The notes under the pieces: generated by a model
Seen by the model: the letters and a program-made list of their open reading frames with translations, nothing else
What the model was told of the DNA's origin: nothing
Databases searched by the model: none
Source of the DNA: Anticarsia gemmatalis
Lineage: Eukaryota > Arthropoda > Insecta > Lepidoptera > Erebidae
Assembly (NCBI RefSeq): GCF_050436995.1
Contig: NC_134763.1
Coordinates: 8,737,001 to 8,801,000, forward strand
Reading direction: 5' to 3'
DNA: 64,000 bases
Program-made: the position numbers and the translations under genes
Part shown: piece after piece, positions 1 to 12,600 of the stretch
Layout of the letters: every line of letters starts with the position of its first letter
How positions within the stretch are numbered: position 1 is the first letter of the stretch

Positions 1-1459
1 TAGATGTGCAAGTGATACCACCTTGTCTGATTTCTTTGAGATTAGCGTGACAATGTTTTGTTCAAAACAATTTTTGCTTTTGAAAGCCTTGTACATCCGA
101 TCCGAAGATTTCCCGTAGTAAAAAGTATCCTATGTGTTATAAGCTATCCATTATACAAATTTCAATAATAATCGTTCAGTAGGTTTTGCTTGAAAGAGTA
201 ATAAACATACAACGAAGAAACATTACAAAATTTATATTCTTGTGTCTTCTTTCGCTATATTATTCAAGTTAATCGTCGTAACAATGAACTCATCAATCCG
301 TAAGCGATTTCGCGCGTGTATGACGCAGGCGTGAACACAAACTAACAAATAATCCGATTATTTCACTCCGTAATGTCAATTCAATTGGATGACATACAGT
401 TTAAATAAGATTAATGATTTATCAACTGATGACTTGGCGTCTATTTGCCGGTTACGATTTGTAATACATTGCACGATTAACTTGGTAGCAGATAAAAAAA
501 TACACGTGTAATTCAGAGTTACATGCACATGCAATATACATGCTGTAACTTGACTGTGAGCTAGTATTTATTATGACATTTTAAAATTAAGTGCTATCTG
601 ATAAATAAAATGACAGAAAATGCATGAAAACAACTGTCAAAATGCTATCCGATAGGTAAGCTATCCGATAGATATTTAGAAGTAGTAAAACTGCTTTACT
701 GATTTAGCAAGAGTTCTGATTCTTAAAAAAACATTACAATATGTTTTTTTTTTTAAATTAATGTTTCATGAGGTAATTCTTTCCAGCTGACTTTAGTAGT
801 ACGATTCGTAGATTTGTAACCGTTGAAAGTTAGATATCTTAAAAAGGAACTGAGTGATAGGAAACAGTGTGTAAATGATTGGGCGTAACATTAATATTGT
901 AGACAAAGAAACGAGTAGGCGACATACGATATGTTTTGTATGCAACATCGATATTTTATTATTTAGTTGTAAGTCCTATTGTTTCAAATTCGTCGCTACA
1001 GTTAGTCAACACGTCTAGGTTTACCGTAGATATTAGGTTCATATGAAAAATATTCGTCAAGTATAATTATAATGGTTGATTAACAATCCTTGTGTAAGAC
1101 CAAAGATCCTTAACTACTGCGTGTCAACTGAATAACAGTCAAAAATTACTCTACCTTAACATTTTTGATGAAATTATCCATTCAAATTGCCAAAAACAAC
1201 TAAACTTAAGTTTTGAATGCATCCCTCAACCCTTCCAGAATCGTTTGACAAGATGCATAGAATAATTACTAAGAGTAATGAACTCTGGATTGGCTCTAAG
1301 CTTACCGCAAATATCCTGCTAAATAGACCGCGTTGTTATTCCGCTTAAGTCAAATATACTGCCGAACAAATGACGATTATGGAGATTAATATCAAAGGAA
1401 TGCTTAGCGAAAGACATTAATAGCAATTGTTTCTATTAGGCCTGTATAACTACCTATAG

Positions 1460-1490
1460 TGTGTTTGTGTGTTTGTGTGTGTGTTTGTTC
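1460..1490. repeat. GT-rich microsatellite
   Basis: A short run of alternating GTGTGTTT units. It is imperfect and lies outside any gene model. Confidence 0.7.
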
Positions 1491-3917
1491 ACAATTAGTC
1501 AATCGATGTCAACTGTAATATAATCAAGAGCGTTTAGTTTCTGAGGACGTTGACAGTTCGTTAGTCTCCACTCATGCAAAGTGGGTGATCGTACTACAAA
1601 CTTTAAATATTAATTGGGACTTGACAACAGAACTTATAGCAGAAAAAACTTTTGAGATTTGCACGAGTAACGAAAGCCTTAGCTTCCTAAGGTGTAAATT
1701 TGCTAAGTTACGATGGGTAAAGTTTAAAGTGAACTCCGAGGAAAAATACTAAGACTGGTGCTTTTGTAAAATGTTACTAGTCACTCGATTTAAAGTGATG
1801 CATTAAATTAATTACATACAAGTAAAGTCAATCAGGTGTCACTTTAGTACAGTAAGCAGCAAAGATTAGATTTTCATTTTCAAGCAATCATAAGAAAAAA
1901 AGTTAACTTCACTATCAGCGCCATCTAAGACCGCAGCAAAAGAAAAAAGTCTAACATTTGAATATCAAACAGGCGATTATCGAACTGTTATTTTTAGCGC
2001 CGCGCATGCTAATGTTCGCGGTCGCAGACGCGTCGGCGTCGGCGCCGCGGGCGGTCGTCACTGAATGTCGGAAGCGCTTGCGCAACATCCACATTCGACA
2101 TTATACTTTTTATCATAATCATTTACATACAACTTTTTTTCAGCTGTTGATTAATTTTTCGCGTTTAACCTGAACGCAAGCTATAGGTACAGTAATGCAG
2201 TGCTGAATATACCGGACATACTAAAGCTCTACCTATCCTGACAAAGTTTATATATGTCCAGAAGCTTTTCGATAACCAACCAAAATAAATACCAGCACTG
2301 AATCCATGATGACCATCACTAGACTGAACTAATACCCGAATACAAAAATATCATAATATCTGCGAAACTTGATAAAGCATTTGCAAAACCTTATAGAAAC
2401 CTAATACCATCCTCATAAATACGTAACATAATTGCAACACCACGATAACATGTCCGCAAACAACATGTGTTATTGCTTTTATAACTCTATTCTACAATGC
2501 AACGTTCTAAGAACAAAGCTCCCGCATACTCATGGCCTCCTGGTACTTGCAGTGTAGCGCAAACGTTTGTCTGCCAGCCCGCAAGTTCGCCACTTCGCCC
2601 CACTATCAAACAATGGCTACCATAACAAATTAATATTCAAAAAGGATACAAACGTCGAAATTTATGATAGTTTATTATTAGGTGTAGTGTCATGGTGATA
2701 TCATGGCGAAATTAATTATATGCACCTGTGGCGGCCTATGTTGCACGTACATGCAAATGTGGCTTAACGGTTATTTTATGGGAAGTCATGCGTGAGAATA
2801 ATGGATTGTTTAAAACTTTATGCTCACCCAAACATTTTATAGTATTGCTCAATTTTCCTTTAGACAACAATTAGGTAAAGCTCTATCTTTGCAAAGTTCG
2901 GATCTTGTACTAAGATACGTATTATTCTAAACACGGTTTATTACATACATACAATAAATCACGCCTTTTTCCCACAGGGGTAGGGCAAAGACCAAAGAAC
3001 GCCACGGTTAATTATAGTAAAGAAAAGGCTGCAATGTAGACATTGAGCAAAAAGTCAACATACAGTGCTTGCTTAGCTAGCTTTTTAACGAAACTAGACA
3101 CTTTAAAGTGTAATTTAGCAGAATCTCCAAGATGTTTAAAACTTGCTATTCCAAGGAAATGTCAGTAACAACATTCACCACAAATAAACAAAGTTATGAT
3201 TGAAGCATAGTCTATCGGCTTACAGCTAATTGTCAGGTTCCAACGGATGTCGCCATTACGTGGTGTTGGATGAACGGAACTTCATTGCCCGGCGCGAGGT
3301 TCATTATGAGCTGCGAGGAAGCGGTGTTGGGTGGCTGACATTCACCGATCTAGTATGAAGGATACGAAAGCTTAATTGATACAGTATTTAATGTTATATG
3401 AATACTGCTAGGTCTTTTATTTGTTGTTTATGTTTTGTAGTGTGAAAAAGAGTGAGAGCTCGAGCTTAGTTTTAGCCGAAACGTAAGAATGTTCATTTGG
3501 CTACCCATTCTTTTCGGTAAAGTTGTCGATCCCGTACACATTTTCATGTCTTTAGCTGCGTTACTTGTGTAATTACCGTAACAAACTTATTCTTTAGACC
3601 GTATATAAGGAAGTCAAAGACATAATGAATTACTGCAAAATAGAAAATGCAACAAAAATTTATCCATAACCACATTGTTGTGTTCTGTGATCGTCTTGTG
3701 TGAAGCGCAGTGAAGGAAACTCATAAAAGAGTCAAAGATGCGTAACGTCCGCTACAAGTTATACCTAAAGTCAATTCCAAAACTAATAACATTCCCTTCT
3801 TTCAAACCACATGTTCCGTGTTACATCAAACGAGGAAACGTCTAGGTACAAACTAATCAACGACGGACTGTCTCTGAAGCAATGCTTACAAGCTTACAAG
3901 CGACCCATTACGTAAGT

Positions 3918-4259
3918 TCCTACTAATATTATAAATGGGAAAGTTTGTGATGTCTGATATTCTTTCATGGAAAGATTTTGATGAAATTTGGCACACAGAT
4001 CACTACATATTGTAAAATAAAGTCTGTTCGCGATACATTCAAAACCTACTGAGATGATTTTCTTCCGACTTTCACCAATAGATAGAGCAATTCCCGATGA
4101 AGGTGCAATTGTATAAATTGTTAAAGTTTTGTGTTAAACTAATCAGGCAAAGCCACTGAAAGTCGTAGTTTACAGTCCAATTCACAGTAGACTAACATAG
4201 AGTAGAATTTTTATTTCGGAAAATCTTTTCACGCGGATAAAGTCCCAGGCAAAAGCTAG
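3918..4259 (+). mobile_element. Helitron-like non-autonomous fragment
   Basis: The sequence starts TCCTACTAATATTATAAATG and ends GCTAG followed by T, which fits the TC...CTRR termini of Helitrons. The inside carries the 'GATGAAATTTGGCACACAGAT' type of text common to lepidopteran repeats. The base before TC is T rather than the expected A, so the left boundary is uncertain. It has no coding capacity. Confidence 0.4.
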
Positions 4260-6482
4260 TTTTCTATTCAATTGCTATACGCCACCGTTTGGCTCTCCCC
4301 CCGGTTTTCACATTACAATGTTTAACTTAAACACAGTAATGTACCTGTCGTAGGACAAGTGTGAATTTGCAAATGTGTGTTATTATTTGTGCAATAGTAG
4401 GAAATCACGCTGGTGCTTGCCGTTTGTGTTTAAGATTGTGAATTGTATGTATTTTAGTTCCTTTGCCTATATAATTTTTAAGTGAATGATTTTATAGGAT
4501 TTTATTCTATTATACTTTAAGTATCTATGAGTTATAAAAAACCATAGATTTTCACTTCGGAGAAAAGTATTAGGTAACTTTCTCATTGGCACTAAAATTA
4601 TTTTTTATGCCTTCATATCTTATTATTTTAGCATTAATAGGAATATTCTTGTCGATAAAATGTTCTCAAGTAACAATTATGTTTGAGTATTTTCTATGAC
4701 AAACGTTTATAATTAACAGTTTTAACGATACTTAGTTTTCACTGCTGAATTAAAGATATTACAAATGTGCTCAAAACTACGTAACAGAGGTCATTGCCCT
4801 GTCTAGTAATCTCGTGGGTATATTGGCAAAGTTTCGCGGTTCTGTCAGCGGCACCCTTTGTACTTGCCTTCTGTTTACTTCCACTAATACATTGATGTTT
4901 CATTCCGTGAAATACTTCTCAGTAAGCCTTTGTAGTTAAGATGTTATAGGATTGATAGACAAGTGTTCAAAGAACTTTTTAGTATTCAGAAAGATGTAAG
5001 TATACTAAAAATATGATTTTTACACGTACGATATATATGAAACGTAAAAAATCCTAAAGTTTCGTAGTAGGCTTAAGTAAATAATAAATTCCCAGTGCAA
5101 TTACCAAAATATATATGTTTAGCATGGTGAATTAGTAAAAGGCTATGCGACAAATATTTACCTTAAGGATTCTCATTGATTTCTATAACAAAAACAAATG
5201 CAAACGACTAGCAATTAAAGATTAAGCATAACTAATTATCTACTTCCGCAATATGCCTACCAAAATAAACAGACTCGAGAGTCTCTACTAGACAAAAAGA
5301 TCGTATCTTATATTTAAATAATCATGAGCCGATAGCGATCACCTAATTAAATAGCTCATCAATTACAATGATCTAATCAATCTTGCACATGACTACCATC
5401 ACAATTCATCGCGTCAGTGCACTTTGAGATTATCGTGTTGCAAAGTAGTCCCGAAATACATATTCGTACTACCTAGAGTACACAATTACTATGGTGACAG
5501 AACACTGAATAAACGTATACCCTATATGTTGAACGGCTTACCAGAGATCATTAGAAAAGAATAGAAATTGTGTATATTTAAGAACAAAATTATAAGAGAA
5601 GAACAAAAGAAATAATTTATTAAAATTCAGTAATATGTTTTGAGCACTTGCACTTTTTTCATTGAAATAATGTAATTAATTACAATTAACATATATTAAT
5701 ATTTTTTTTGATCCTACAGCCAAACTGCATCAGGAGTTTTGTGGGACATCTACTAAATAACTATTATAAAGATGTTTATAAAATAGATATTTATTAAATA
5801 AATAATAAATATCATCATCATTGGCCTGGAAACATCTATTGCAGATGATTAAGGTGGCGTCAGGTAGAGTTAGTAATAAATATACATGCATATTATATCC
5901 GGTGGCTGTCAAGAACATAATATAACTAACTAGTCTTAATAGAGTGTCGTTATACTCCATGATATGAATCACTGATGTAATTGTGCAGTCGAATCATATA
6001 GTAAGTGCGCATTTGCATCGTTATATTCAAATTCGACGACCACAAAGTTCAGCCTTGGTCCTAATTAGAGTCTAGACCATACATCTGCGGAAGTTCTATT
6101 TTTGAGGATAACCTTCGATTTGACAGAAGTTGTTGACGCTGACGGATATGACAGATACATATCGTTACATTTATAATTCCTACTATAATATTATGAATGG
6201 GAGAATTTGTAAGAGTGGTTGGATGTATGTTTTTATGTTACTCTTTCACGCAGAAACTACTGAAAGGATGTTTATGAAATTTAGTAAACACATAGTTCAT
6301 AACCTACACTAACACATAGGATACTTTTAATACTTTTTTTTTCGCGGGTAATACCTAACATTTCATGGATAGTTCATTGCTGTTAAATGAAAAAGGCTTA
6401 TTTTCATGGGGCCTTAGTTACAAAGGAACTTAAGGTTCTACATTTTAATATAGATCTCTCTAATTTAACTATTTATTCATCA

Positions 6483-7505
6483 ACTAGCTGACCTGTGCGG
6501 CTCCGCTCGCGTGAATTTCGTACTGTTGCTTATTCGTTTAAGCACGCGAATTGCGAAGCACTCGATACACCTACACATAAAAATGCTAACAACTCTTTTG
6601 TCATCTAATGGTTATTTACGAAAGGGACCCGAAGGGCACACAATGTGACACAGGCTCAGGCAGGCCTGATTTCCTGTGGTTACCTTCTTTTCCGCTCTCG
6701 TCTGTATCCGTAGCAGTTTACAGTGTAAAATATAATACCTTATTATAGACTGACCATTGCTTACCCGTCTGGATTCAGAATATTATTATAGGTCCTATTT
6801 GCGCCGGAGCTCTTCAGACGCGTAATAATGTATACGTGCGATGATACGTCCGAAACCGCGTAACCATTGTATTTATACTTATATCATCCGTTGTTTATTT
6901 TATAACGTAATTATTTTTTATACTTATATCATCCGTTGTTTATTTTTTAAAACTTACCACATTAATTTGGTTATGTGATTCGAACAACAGCGCCATCTGT
7001 CAGTTGCGGCGAACAACGACAACAAACGAAATTACTCGGTTTGCCATCTAGGATATCCCGATCGCACCGGACCCACGTAAACCAACATTTTTGTGTAATA
7101 TATCATACAACATTTATGTTTAAAAATCTTATAAATGTATAGCATGTTTCAAAGGTATTTTTTTTACAATAAAGCCATCAAAATAAATTAATTAGAAAAA
7201 ACATGCTTTGTTGCGGTTTATAACGCCATCTATTGGTTGGTGCGAACAACAGGTATCGATACGGCAGGCGCCGCGTTCACTATGCGAATGTTGTGAAATG
7301 GGTTGTAACGCCATCTATGGTCTCTATAGGGAAACGCAGGTTCAAACAATTTCTACGTATTTTTTTCAATTTTCTAAAAATCTTTGAAATTGTATGCTAT
7401 AAAAAGTATCCTATAAGTTGCTCCACTACTTATTCTATGCATATACCAAATTTCAGTGCATTCTATGCGGTACTTTTTACGTGATAGCGACACATACAGA
7501 CGGAG

Positions 7506-7555
<50 letters not shown>

Positions 7556-7690
7556 AAAGAAAATTCTAAATTGCAGATTCGGTATCAGTATCCGTTACTA
7601 AACATCCCCCATTGGTTTTTTTTTAAATATATTCAATGTACAGAATTGACCTCTCTACAGATTTATTATAAGTATAGATTAACAATTGAA
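6483..7690. repeat. Composite interspersed repeat with GACA tract
   Basis: This stretch begins with an ACTAGCTGACC...CTCGCGTG terminus typical of lepidopteran interspersed elements. It contains three 'CGCCATCT' segments (near 6991, 7225 and 7311) and one duplicated segment (TTATACTTATATCATCCGTTG near 6873 and 6918). A GACA microsatellite lies in its right half. It appears to be several degraded copies. I cannot classify it further. Confidence 0.45.
7505..7554. repeat. (GACA)n microsatellite
   Basis: About twelve perfect tandem copies of the tetranucleotide GACA, embedded in the surrounding interspersed repeat. Confidence 0.95.
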
Positions 7691-8821
7691 TGCTTAACAC
7701 TAAAACACGTAGGTCAGGCATTAGATAGTTTGTTAATTGAATGACGAAAATTACACAATTAATTGACTCTTATAAGAAAACAAAAATCATGAGTCTTTCT
7801 CTACAGTAAATATTTGTTATTATTTAGAGAGACTATTTCTTAATAGTAAATATTTGTAGTATAGAAATATAAAGATTAAACCGTAAGTTTTATAGCGGTA
7901 AGTATTTTACAATTCGTCCATTATGTAGTTATTTACCGTTAGATAACTTAAGTTATATTACTTAGCTGTCACCATTCGCCTCGACAATCGAACGCAACAT
8001 AAAACTTAATTATGACCACCTCACGACTGATTATGACGGAATTAAAACGCAATGATGCGTTGTTACTTAGATTACTTGTGTTAATTAGAGTTAGAGAAGT
8101 GGTACTACAGTTTACTATGTACGATTCGATCTTGGTAAGGAAAATATGGGTATTTTCTAAGCAATGAATGTCGTGTCATATTGTTTGTTTTCTGTTGCAA
8201 AGTTTTATTGTTTTCAAAGACATAAGGTCATTGAGGTGTCCGATTTGGTATAATGTGAATGTTTACACGGAATTGCTAGCAATCTGGAGTATAACTTTAT
8301 CTATATGAATATGATAATTCTCTAATATGATACCCAAACTTCACTTTTGGTTGGTTTCACTTTTGGTGTGATGATTTACTTTAGCGACTTATAATAAAAA
8401 CAGTAAAATATAGTATCAAAAATCTTTTGTCACTTATCTTCTGCCAAATCGTATCGTTACCGTATCGTATAGTTTAAAAAACTCGTCAATAATAAAGTTA
8501 GTATCGAGTTGTGAACCAAACGCGCGTTGTTCATTCACGCAGTGTAATTAACTTTTAGCTTTCATTGGCTTTCATCGAGGACCGTCAGTACCCTGTCCCG
8601 TGGGACTCCGACGTTCCTTTACACGCGCGAGTCATAAAAGTAGAGCGGTTTTCATTGGCCTTTAATTAGTTTGTAGTGCTTTAAGACTTCATTAGAGTAT
8701 TAATAACTTTTTAACTGTTTGTTTATCGTAATTAATTGCTAAGATATTAAAACTGGTAATGTTTTTGATCTTTTCAAGGGCCTTAATTGATTCTTAAATC
8801 AGCAATGATTTTTTCCCATGT

Positions 8822-8975
8822 CTGTTCAACGCCTGGGCAATAGTCTCCTTCTAAATAACAGAGGGGTTAAGCCTTGAGCCCACCACGCTGGCTAAGTGCG
8901 GTTTTGGGACTTTGCCCTCAAGAAATGTGTAAAACAACCTTTAGGAAAACATCGTGATGAAACTTTGTATGCCAT
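8822..8975 (+). repeat. Lepidopteran interspersed repeat, GCCTTGAG family
   Basis: Diverged copy of a family seen several times in this window. Shared landmarks are 'GGGTTAAGCCTTGAG', 'CACCACGCTGGC', an 'AAGTGCGG' block, and an 'AAAACATCGTGATGAAAC' tail. Other copies lie near 16880, 22690, 31648, 44575, 48628 and 60390 on the + strand, and near 25050 and 42600 on the - strand. Confidence 0.6.
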
Positions 8976-9587
8976 AATTTGCTTTAGAAAAGTTACAGTA
9001 AGCGAGTGTTAATCCATCACTCGCATTCACTGGCAGTCTTCAATATCTCTAAGAACTCAACCTACACAAAATCCCAGAACAAAAAATCAAATTTCCCAAG
9101 AGGAAATAAGCATAAACTAAAATTTATGACGCAACACTTTACACCTTTAAAGTGACGATTGTAAAGAGCTATAGAACCTACAAAGGTTTAGTCGCCCACC
9201 TCTCATTCCTCGTGACGTAATAGAGATGTTATCACTCCGACAAGCTCTTCCCTGCTGGGTCCTTTATCACGAATGTTATCGACATACAATGATGTATATA
9301 CTTTTATTTACACGCCATTATAACCAGTAATTGGACTCTCTGGATGTATTAGATGTTATAACACGATATTATTTTCCTTTTATTGCCTTAGAATTTATGT
9401 TTTTTAAATGATAAGGTCCTCGCCCCTCGGATTGGTTTTGTTTATGGCCAGTGTTCTTTATGGCGATGACTTAAGTAGCATTTCCTAAATCCATACCCAA
9501 AAAGGTAGTAAAGATGAGATATTTATATTGTACAAGATTATGGATTTATAAGTTCTTATACTTATAAGTGTTTTGTAATTGTTTCAG

Positions 9588-9666
9588 ATCGCTGCTAGTG
9601 GCAGCCATCTTCTTAAGTAATTGTATAACATGGACGGCTTCAAGGCATCATTACTACACACATAAT
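9588..9666 (+). CDS. Ppn: Papilin signal-peptide exon
   Basis: The exon is bounded by GTTTCAG and GTAAGT. After one base finishing an upstream codon it reads SLLVAAIFLSNCITWTAS, then RHHYYTHN. This is a hydrophobic core followed by small polar residues, as in a secretory signal peptide, with likely cleavage near TWTAS. It ends on a whole codon, which fits the phase-0 start of the exon at 12973. It is isolated: the next exon is 3.3 kb downstream. The start methionine must be in an unseen exon upstream. Confidence 0.75.
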
Positions 9667-12600
9667 GTAAGTACAACTTGACTTTAAATTCAATCATATA
9701 AATAAGTTATAAGTTTAAATTACTTTTATTTAAATCCTCAGAATTATAAGGCATGCATTTTTAGAAGATGATAAAAGGTTTACGAACACACTCAGTAGTC
9801 CTGGACTTAACCTCTTAAACAAAATTTCAAGAAATTAGCGCTTTCCATTTACAATATCACACAAACTTTCCATATTTAAAAACATTTCCCGCACTTAGAA
9901 GTTTTTGTGTCGCGGGGACTTTTACAAACATACAAACAAACACAAAGTACAACCAGGCCCGAAACAGCTATTTGTGGATCGCACAAATAATTGTCCCTGT
10001 GATAATCTAACCTACAACCTCCCGACACAATGGTAGCGGCGTGGTGACCTTAACCACTGCGCCACGGAGATTATAGATCACACACATACAGTAACTACAG
10101 AAATATCCACCCGAGATCAGTATCCTAATAAAACAGAAAGTAAACGTGCGTAACAATAAGTGTCATAACTTCGGGACATCGGCAGGCCTTGACACTGATA
10201 TTGACCGAGCGATCAACTTTATGTGCTCACGAGCGCCTCGACGCCACTGAGTCAGTATGTTTCAATCAACACTCTGTCATCGTGTTAAGAATAGACTGGG
10301 GTTTTAGATTCAATGAATGTTTAGCTTGCTTTTGGGTGTTTTGATTTTGGGTTTCTTAGAACATTTACTTGCAACATTGGTTAGTGATTTAAATAGCAGA
10401 CTAATCCGGAAGATATGAAATCGATCTCTCTATCTAGCTTCTGAGCGGTCCAAAAAAGGGGGACTTCCTACCATCAGCTGTCGATAATGTTGTATGGAAT
10501 TGTGAACAGCGCCTCTAGTGGGCGCACAAAAAACAGCTATTAGTTGTATATTTAAAATGTCAAACTCTATCTCTCTTTCTCTCTGAATTAGTTAACAAGC
10601 CTTTGACAAAGCCCTTTAAAATATATCGCAAAACACTTAAAACTCCTATCTGCCATGCTAGTTGAAGTTCGGGACATGCGTCTACATGAATCGAACTAGC
10701 CTAAACTGCCTGAAATCTGAACTCATAAAATATTGCTTTTTCCATGCTCCAATTTATAATATCCAAGATTGACGAGCTAAATAGATTCGCCATATTCAAC
10801 CGCAGTAAAATATAATTTTGGCAATTTGTTAAGTGGTTATGTTAGCAACTGATATAGATTTATAGTGACTTATATTGCTGTGCTGATAGATACAGCGGGT
10901 GTCTGTCAGCTGAAGTCTGTAGTGATCTAAACGATGAACGATTGATGAGCCAGATGGCTTGCAGACATTGAATTAGTAGTACAATTGGGGAGTTTATAAT
11001 ATAATAAAAATCTATCTACAATTCAGTGAAGAAGCTCGTTACTTCTCGTGAGCAAAAAATGATTTAGGTTAGCTGGGATTAAAAAAGAAAAAGAAATGGA
11101 AAAATATAAAAATCACTCTAGCTGCCAGTAATAAGTTTATAAAAAATAATATATTACAATTTCAGCAAAATTATACGACCTCTTTTTATTTTGTTTTTAT
11201 TGTTCTAATTTAAAATTGAATTCTTTTTTCTACAGATCTTCTTTTGTTTTAATATTTTGTCATTTGTTTTTATTTTACTTGTTATTCTAGATTTTTTGTC
11301 ACTCCTATTTATGTAATTCATACTAGATTGAGCAATTCATATGCATTTAAACAACGCTAATTCATCTGGTAAATATCGGAAAAGTATTTTATGAATACAA
11401 TATTTTCAATATGGATAAAATTGTGTTTGTACATTTGAAGATTCCGATCAGCGTGAGATCATGTGAGCAGACTTGTTTCATTATATTCGTGTTAGTAGTT
11501 TAGGGCTGACACGAACTTCACTCCCCTTTATACAAATTTCCACCAGCATCGCGTTACAGTACAACTCCACCAATATTTTTTGTATTAAATAACCAAATCA
11601 ATGTCTAAGCATCATCCCTTAATAATTACTTTCAAAACATTTTTCTTCAGGTAGCAAATATAACAACAAAAAATACTAGAATATCAAGTTCTGAATATGA
11701 ACCTACACGATCCTAACTATCTATTTACTTTCTATTTGTTCAAACAATTTGAATTACATTGATACAATTTTTTACACAAGCTTAATACATTGGCAACCCT
11801 ATCTTAAACTAATAGTAAGACATGTAAAAAGTCATAAATCTAATCAGGGCTGGCGCCTATTGATGAGTGCGCGCGCCGCTGCTCTCCGCTCTGTAGTAAC
11901 AAACATATCTTAGAAACTAAGTACTTAATATTATTACGGGAATGTGTAGCCCCTTAATTATTGTAATTTCGTCAAAATCAAATCGTTCAATCTTTTTCAT
12001 AGTCGTTACAATTACTGAATCTACTACTAGGTCGAAAAGTGTAGAGCTTTATGAGAGGAGCTTGATTGGAATTTAAAAGTATTTGACATAAGCTTCAATC
12101 TGATTCAATCGAATTCGAATTCGATTCCGTCAGGAGCAAAGGAAGAATATGTGGAAAAGTATTCAAACTCTTCCGGAAGTCCACGAGCTTTACTCTCACT
12201 AGGTAAAATAAATTTCCAAATTCTTAACTACTCTTAACTTGTACTTATAGTTACAATTGCATGAAAAAAAGGACTTTTGAATATCAAATATTACAGTTGG
12301 TTAAGTCAAAGGCAATCCCTCGAATAATACATACAGCGCAAGGCATGAACATTACATCACAGCCATCAGTAATGTTTAACAGGTTGTTTATGGTCATAAC
12401 ATTCAATACGAACGTCTCTAAGACGGGATGATGCGCGTTTTGTAGAAGATGCTTCATACACCGCGGTTGTACAAGCGCTACGGGCGGTCTGTACGTTTTT
12501 ATGAACCCACCGTGCATCGCTGTACGTCATTTAAAAAGTACCTTAGTCTGCCTGACATTTTGGGTTACTCGTATCCACCGTGGTTTCAAGCTGACTACAA

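Larger units (their letters stand above)
1..9587. other. Upstream region with no supported gene
   Basis: No open frame here has a splice context or protein character that I can support; the short frames are AT-rich and low in complexity. The region is mostly unique AT-rich DNA with repeat relics (listed separately around 3.9, 6.5-7.7 and 8.8 kb). The missing first exon of papilin, with its start codon and promoter, may lie here or beyond the left edge. That exon must end two bases into a codon, because the next exon (9588) begins with the third base of a codon. Confidence 0.6.

Noticed and set aside
1958..2173. 71-residue frame with a hydrophobic start
   Set aside because: It begins at a TTG, has no ATG signal, no splice donor in the right phase for the papilin exon at 9588, and ends quickly.
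2778..2791. Possible papilin first exon: ATG GGA AGT CAT GC followed by GTGAGA
   Set aside because: The phase would fit (giving MGSHA before SLLVAAIFL), but short ATG-to-donor matches of this kind are expected several times by chance in 9 kb. There is no other support. RNA data would settle it.
3489..3517. ATG reading MFIWLPILF followed by a GTAAAG donor
   Set aside because: It looks like the start of a signal peptide, but its phase-1 end would produce a stop in the exon at 9588.
7418..7744. 108-residue frame with a TDRQ repeat
   Set aside because: The repeat is the translated GACA microsatellite within an interspersed repeat.
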